Part shown: piece by piece, positions 59,137-64,000 of the stretch
How positions within the stretch are numbered: position 1 is the stretch's first letter
Layout: each line of letters begins with the position of its first letter
Origin: Epiperipatus broadwayi
Lineage: Eukaryota > Onychophora > Udeonychophora > Euonychophora > Peripatidae
Direction of reading: 5' to 3'
Assembly (NCBI GenBank): GCA_028023455.1
Contig: JAQFVV010000012.1
Location: forward strand, 15,328,364 to 15,392,363
DNA: 64,000 nt
Position numbers and translations under genes: made by a program
The notes under the pieces: generated by a model
What the model saw: only the letters and a program-made list of their open reading frames with translations
The model's database searches: none
Told to the model about the DNA's origin: nothing

Positions 59137-59970
59137 TCAGCATAACTTCCATATCTTCCCTTCTTTCTGCACACAAAAAACATCATCTGCAAATAAAAGA
59201 CCTGACAATGTATATACTCCCTTGCCACCTATTAATGGTATCTCTACCCCTCTTCCTAGTCTTTCTATTGCTCTCTCCATTTCTCTCAAATACAACAAAA
59301 ACAAAATAGGTGACATAGGGCATCCTTGCCTTAGTCCCACCCCATTTTTAACTTTAACTGATTCTATATTCCCTAATTGATACATATAGTAATTATTTTC
59401 ATATAATTTCTTAATAATATCCACTAAAGCTCCATCCATTCCCAAATTTACTAAACTTACCCATAATCTATTTCTATTTACTCTATCATACACCTTCTCT
59501 ATATCTATAAAAACCATATATAACTGTCTACCTGTATTCCTACTCATATCCATAAGTTGTGTAACTACAAATAAACTATCTCCTATATGCCTATCTGATC
59601 GAAAACCTCCTTGCATTTCTCCCACTATATTATTTTATTTCCCCCTTCCAGCCACCATATATGAGAAAACTTTATATAGCAATGATGTTACTGCTATCGA
59701 TCTATAATTGTTTAACTTTCTATGATCCTTACCCTTCCCTTTAAATAATAGCCTTACTCTTGTATTACTCCAACTATCTGGAAAATCTCTCTTCTGTGCC
59801 ATCTTATTAAAACATGATAATAGTTTTAATTTTGCCTTCTGCCCTAAATTCATTATCATCTCTGCTGCCCATCCATCGAAACCTCTTGACTTTCTACCTT
59901 TCAATTTCTTACTAGCCTCAGTCAGTTCATTTTCTGTAAATCGTATATTCCCATTATCGTATATTCCCAT
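59137..59970 (-). pseudogene. LINE copy A reverse transcriptase
   Basis: The first frame (59,970-59,635) reads KSRGFDGWAAEMI, FPDSWSNTRVRLLFKGKGKD and NNYRSIAVTSLLYKVFSYMV. The next (59,625-59,137) reads MGEMQGGFRSDRHIGDSLFV, VFIDIEKVYDRVNRNRLW (first catalytic Asp), GLRQGCPMSPILFLLYL and LSGLLFADDVF (catalytic pair intact). The two are separated by a stop, and the frame shifts just after FADD (59,176-58,931: EKSKVMMINTGE, YNYLGIILSNQ). The motifs are those of non-LTR retrotransposons, but the clade is unclear to me. Confidence 0.88.
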
Positions 59971-60194
59971 TACTATATGCTCTCATGTTTGCTATTACTG
60001 TTCTTCACATCTAACATCTTTTCTATATCCATTACATACTTGTTTAAGACTATCTCTAATTCTTTTCTAGAGGTACACTCTATTCTCTCATCATCTAGTA
60101 ATACTAATTCTCTCTCCCCTACATTCCTTCTTTTAATGTATTTCCAAAATTTTTTATTCCCATCTCTTCTACTTTTATTAATATCTTCCAATTA

Positions 60195-61585
60195 TGTGAT
60201 GTACTGTGGCTTCTCCTTAAACAAAGTCAAGAATATCTCGGCAATTATGCCCAAATAAACCTGTTAGCCACTTTATTTTCCATTCCCCACTCTAAGTTTT
60301 CCCATATTCTATTCCATCCCCATTTCCACAACATAATCTTTGTCAACTCTATAGCCTTTATATCTAAATCCCCCTTATCTTTTCCCAAACCCAGCATAAA
60401 AACCAATAATTCACTTTCTGTATAGTCACTTTTTTCATATTTATTTATCCATAACTTCATTATATGTACCCTTTCTGTTTTCAAGCATTTACATTCAATT
60501 AACAAATGCCTCATATTTTCTATCCTTCCTTATATAATTTACAAAATAAATCATCCATATTTTCCATTTACATGTATATTCTCTTGTAGCTAAAGATCCC
60601 GTTCGAGCCTTAAACAATAAACTACTTTCCTTACTATTATCATATATTAACTCGCACCTAATATTTTGTTTATTTCTATATATATTTAAACTCTTTTTAC
60701 TCTCCATACTATTTCTCCATCTCTCTAACTCCCTATTCTTTATTAATAAATCTTATTCTTTTATCACATTCCTTACTACTACAACACTCAACAATCCTCT
60801 TAACACAATCATATACTGATATAAATTCTTTATCCAAATCTTTTACATACCACATTACCTTTCTCACCCATCTTGTTACCTGCCCTTTATTCATAACCCA
60901 ATTAAATACTGTTTTGGCTATTATTTTATTATCCATAAACTGCAATCTACCAAAGATTTTCATTTTACTTTTTGCATCTCTCATATGAAAACTTGACCAT
61001 CCCATTTCTCCTTGAATTGCCTCCCTTGCTGTCCATATCTCTGCATCCAATCCATGTCTACCTACTTCCCTTTGAACTTTTTCTAAATAATCTAATACCC
61101 CTTTACTAACACATAATGCATCATTACCATACGTCAACCCTGCTACTGCAACTCCCGTATAATTCTAGCTACATCATATTTATTATATGAAAACACTGTT
61201 AATTTCTTTAATCCCTTTCTTTTCTTTGCTTTATTTATCAATTTTTTCTCCCATTCATCCAAATAATTTTTCTGATTACTTAAAATAATTCCCAAATAAC
61301 TATATCTATTCACCACACTTACCTTAATATCTCCCAATAAAAATTCTACATCTTCTCTTTCTCCAGTATTAGCCATCATTATATTTGATTTTTCTTCACT
61401 AAATTTAATCCCCATCTCTTTACCCACCCTTCACATGTCATCAGCATAACTTCCATATCTTCTCTTCTTTCTGCACACAAAAAAATATCATCTGCAAAAA
61501 AAAGACCCGACAAAATATATAACGCCTTACCACCTATTAACGGCACCTCTATCCCTCTTCCTATTGCTCTTTCCATTTCACTTAA
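60195..61585 (-). mobile_element. LINE copy B, shorter truncation
   Basis: Same family as copy A. On the minus strand: IGRGIEVPLIGGKALYILSG, FFADDIFLCAERREDMEVML (61,660-61,379), EEKSNIMMANTGEREDVEFL (61,427-61,143), YGNDALCVSKG...DKEFISVYD (61,137-60,733) and the C-terminal MRHLLIECKCLKTERVHIMK (60,514-60,245). The first Cys pair of the zinc motif is lost to a frameshift and substitutions (near 60,530-60,545). The 3' tail reads CAGTACATCACATAAT at 60,195. Confidence 0.82.
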
Positions 61586-61660
61586 CATTGGGATTTGAAT
61601 TAAAAACTCACGTGAGATTTTGTTCAGATGGTTGAGGAATATTTCAGGTGTAGAAGGCAA
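61586..61660 (+). repeat. fragment shared with 54,549-54,620
   Basis: ATTGGGATTTGAATTAAAAA, CTCACGTG, and TGAGGAATATTTCAGGTGTA followed by GAAGGCAA match the sequence at 54,549-54,620 in the same orientation. It directly adjoins the 5' truncation of LINE copy B. Confidence 0.75.
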
Positions 61661-62750
61661 GCATTATCATTACATATTTATTTTTTACAGAAATGTTTTA
61701 TTTTTAAATATAAAAAAATATATTCTTCTGAATATTGTTACCATAGAGACTAAGGTCATTGGAAATACAACTGTCTAGAAATGTCATCACTAAACAGTCT
61801 GTTATAACATTTAGCGATATTGTAAAGATTACAAAAAAAATTTATACTTTTAAAGCATAAATTAATAGATTTACTAGATATTAAAAATAGTTTGTTCAGA
61901 TTTTTAAAACAAATATCAAACAAAGAAGATTTTGGTCATTTTGCAAATTGAATCTGCTCCACCTGAAATCTGATGCTGAAACAGCACTTTGTTTTGGTTA
62001 AAATTTAATTTTTAAAATAATTCTGAAAATCAAATGTGATTTTTTAAAATTTATTTAATTTCTAAATAAAAATATCTATTAAATAAGATCAAATTTATTA
62101 TATTCTGATAAATAGTAATGATTTAATATTAAAGTGAAAGTTGAACATTTTAAAATAAATAAGAACAAAGAAATTTGTCAGAATACTAGCATAGTACAAC
62201 AGGCTTAATGTTTCTAAATTATATGGAAACCTAAATGAAAATTTTTCAATTCAAGTTATTAAAGAAATCTTATCTTAATTGAAATAAACAAACAAAAAAT
62301 TAAATTTATTGTTAACAATTTAAATTTTATAAACAACTTTAAGTACAATGTGATGATTCAAACTATACAATAAATAAAGATTAAAAGAAGGTTTATGACA
62401 TGCAACTCAAATTTATGCTATATATTAATGCATTTTGAAAAACAATTTAAAACTGATCACATTATATATGTAAAATATATAAATTAACATTTTAAATGTG
62501 TAGCTAATATTATTAAAAAAAATTTAACACTGACAGAAATTATAATTTGAATAAATAATGATAGCAATTAAATGCATCAAATCAAATTTAGTTTGAAAAA
62601 TATTTGTGAAGTCAATAAATATTAGCTATTATCCATCTAGAGCACATTCCAAATAAATATAAAATCAGTTATTTCTCCTCAGTGTAACATATATATTATT
62701 GTGAACATTTACAGATCATTGCACAAAATAACATCTAGATGCTTTTTTTT
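61661..62750. other. non-coding, AT-rich
   Basis: No recognised gene or repeat boundary. Confidence 0.6.
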
Positions 62751-62830
62751 TCAAATTCATCATTTTCAATAATTATCAATCCACTTTATGATGGTCTCTC
62801 CATCCTTTTTTTTGTCCTTTCCCTTCTTTC
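62750..62830 (-). repeat. RTE LINE 3' stub
   Basis: TCAATAATTATCAATCCACT and GATGGTCTCTCCATCC repeat the extreme 3' end of the RTE element (43,187-43,235). An extreme 5' truncation. Confidence 0.55.
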
Positions 62831-62886
62831 ATATAACATTGTAATGAAATAATGAAAAATATATAAAAATATTGGTGCTTTTCTTA

Positions 62887-63955
62887 TAGCTAAAGATGCC
62901 GTTGGGTGGCATCGTTTTCACGCTAAAACTATAAAATATGAACATTCACGGGCCGTTGATTTTAATAATTTTTCTGTGCTTTTTTGTAATTCAAAAATAA
63001 AAACAAAACAAAATTGTCTTTTTTAAATATTATTTTTTATTAACGTATACAATTTAAATGATAATAATAAATGTAAAATAAAATCAACAAATTACAATTT
63101 GATTCGTGTTTTTTATATCGTATACTTTTTAAATTGTGTTACAGCTTTTTTTTATCAATTTTCTATTGGATATTTTTTTACTTGTGTTACGACTTTTTTT
63201 GTCGTTGTTTAACTAAAAAATAATAATCATAATAAAAGTAAAAGTTGTTACGGTTAGATTTAGGGTTAGTGTTCTGTTTGTTTGTAATGCTAAAATAAAA
63301 AAATTCAAAATCGTAACCGTACTCGGACAAAAGAAAGAAACTCAAACTTTTTTAAACAATAACAAACACATACAAATGTCTTCTTTACTTATTAAACATG
63401 TTTATAATATTTGCTTTTTATTAAATTTACAAAAAAAACTGTATATTTGGACTTTTCTTACTGGATATTTTTTTCTTACCACTCTTTTTTACTTCAAAAA
63501 TATATAGACGGTAGAATCTTCTTTGTCTCATGGAATGTTACTAACAGTATGTTACTTGATACGTTACCTAATTGCAACTCAATAAAAACATAGATATTTA
63601 ACATTTTCCCAAATAAAAGTTCAATGCAGTAAGTTGTAAAAAGTCTTTTAAAAATCTGAACATTTCAATAGTTTAAAAAAAAAAAAAATCCAATGAAAAC
63701 AACATTTCAATACAATTCAAATAAAAACTCTCTCATCAAGCCGTAATTATTTTATAAATTGTGCGAATTCAGAAAATGTATTTGCTGCTATGTGATATAC
63801 ATGCTGTACTGCGACGCGACATAGTGGCCTGTATTCTGTAGCACAACAAAAAAGTTGTATTATAGAAAATGCGGGTTCGAACGTGTCACCTGCGAAAACA
63901 GCATTTTTATGTGTTTTGATGTGAAAACCGCGCCATAGAGCGGCATCTTTAGCTA
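62887..63955. mobile_element. TIR DNA element at the window's right end
   Basis: The left end is TAGCTAAAGATGCCG, GGTGGCATCGTTTTCAC. The right end, read inward, is TAGCTAAAGATGCCGC, ATGGCGCGGTTTTCACATC. If the outer TA is a target duplication, the repeats begin GCTAAAGATGCCG, as in TA-inserting elements. The right subterminal TGTTTTGATGTG and CATTTTTATG blocks resemble 40,921-40,975. There is no transposase, though short open frames occur (63,411-63,593). Confidence 0.65.
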
Positions 63956-64000
63956 AAAGATGAGTACCAAAATATTGTTAACATGTTTTTATTTTTATTA

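Larger units (their letters stand above)
57850..60194 (-). mobile_element. LINE copy A (unassigned clade), RT to 3' end
   Basis: The minus strand, right to left, carries the linker (60,191-59,973), RT (59,970-59,137), thumb and connection (59,176-58,539), and a C-terminal zinc motif (58,231-57,977). Its 3' UTR ends AGTGCATCACATCACA. It is 5'-truncated and has about six frameshifts. Its right end abuts the 3' tail of copy B. The same family occurs at 21,226-21,875, and its tail appears in a SINE and two DNA transposons in this window. Confidence 0.85.

Noticed and set aside
1-64000. CRISPR arrays, rRNA genes, complete tRNA genes, prokaryotic operons
   Set aside because: None seen. The repeats are transposons or tandem units, and B-box-like matches lack a complete cloverleaf.

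Overview
This window is strongly AT-rich metazoan nuclear DNA. It has long introns, no operons and no ribosome-binding-site organisation, and it is packed with transposable-element relics. The one host gene I can name is BAP1 (calypso in Drosophila), the nuclear ubiquitin C-terminal hydrolase that deubiquitinates histone H2A. Four consecutive exons lie on the minus strand at 47,673-47,702, 40,205-40,262, 39,672-39,801 and 27,470-27,589. Their splice phases fit each other, and together they encode the first part of the UCH catalytic domain, including the catalytic-cysteine block. The protein resembles arthropod and other protostome calypso/BAP1 more than I would expect of a vertebrate, but the phylum is not settled. 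The start exon and the rest of the UCH domain were not found. An unidentified minus-strand exon candidate lies at 10,821-11,058.

Layout, left end. 594-2,032 and 3,208-4,342 are two related Merlin/ISXO2-type DNA transposon relics, separated by a foldback element (2,850-3,055). 5,068-9,732 is a complete but coding-deficient LTR element: two LTRs of about 2.06 kb around a 545-bp interior, minus strand. A diverged solo LTR of the same family is at 21,961-24,204, and a more distant one at 35,124-36,336. 14,010-21,225 is a three-unit head-to-tail array of a decayed element carrying a coiled-coil ORF; it is cut by a LINE fragment.

Middle. 26,905-27,186 is a SINE-like element whose 3' tail matches a LINE family present further right. 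28,000-32,950 is a near-full-length, dead Tx1/L1-like LINE on the minus strand (CCHC ORF1, APE endonuclease start, RT). 33,600-34,066 is another LINE C-terminus. Two mariner-like non-autonomous transposons (36,723-37,907 and 44,580-45,885) share termini and an internal piece of LINE tail; the second is inserted precisely into an RTE-type LINE (43,167-46,515). Three more inverted-repeat elements lie at 40,384-40,597, 40,611-40,772 and 47,075-47,372, and an 8-bp-TSD TIR element at 40,896-42,087.

Right end. 48,352-48,722 is the GIY-YIG endonuclease end of a Penelope-like element. 50,915-52,040 is a second decayed RTE. 52,737-57,845 holds two direct copies of an unidentified element with a 2A-like NPGQ motif, flanking a coiled-coil ORF1-like region. 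57,850-61,585 holds two head-to-tail copies of one LINE family, and 62,887-63,955 a TIR element.

The elements do not work together as a system. The biology visible is one conserved chromatin gene whose introns have served as a landing pad for nearly every class of eukaryotic mobile element, with several clear nested insertions and sequence captures. All homology calls are from recognising protein motifs by eye; no search was run.
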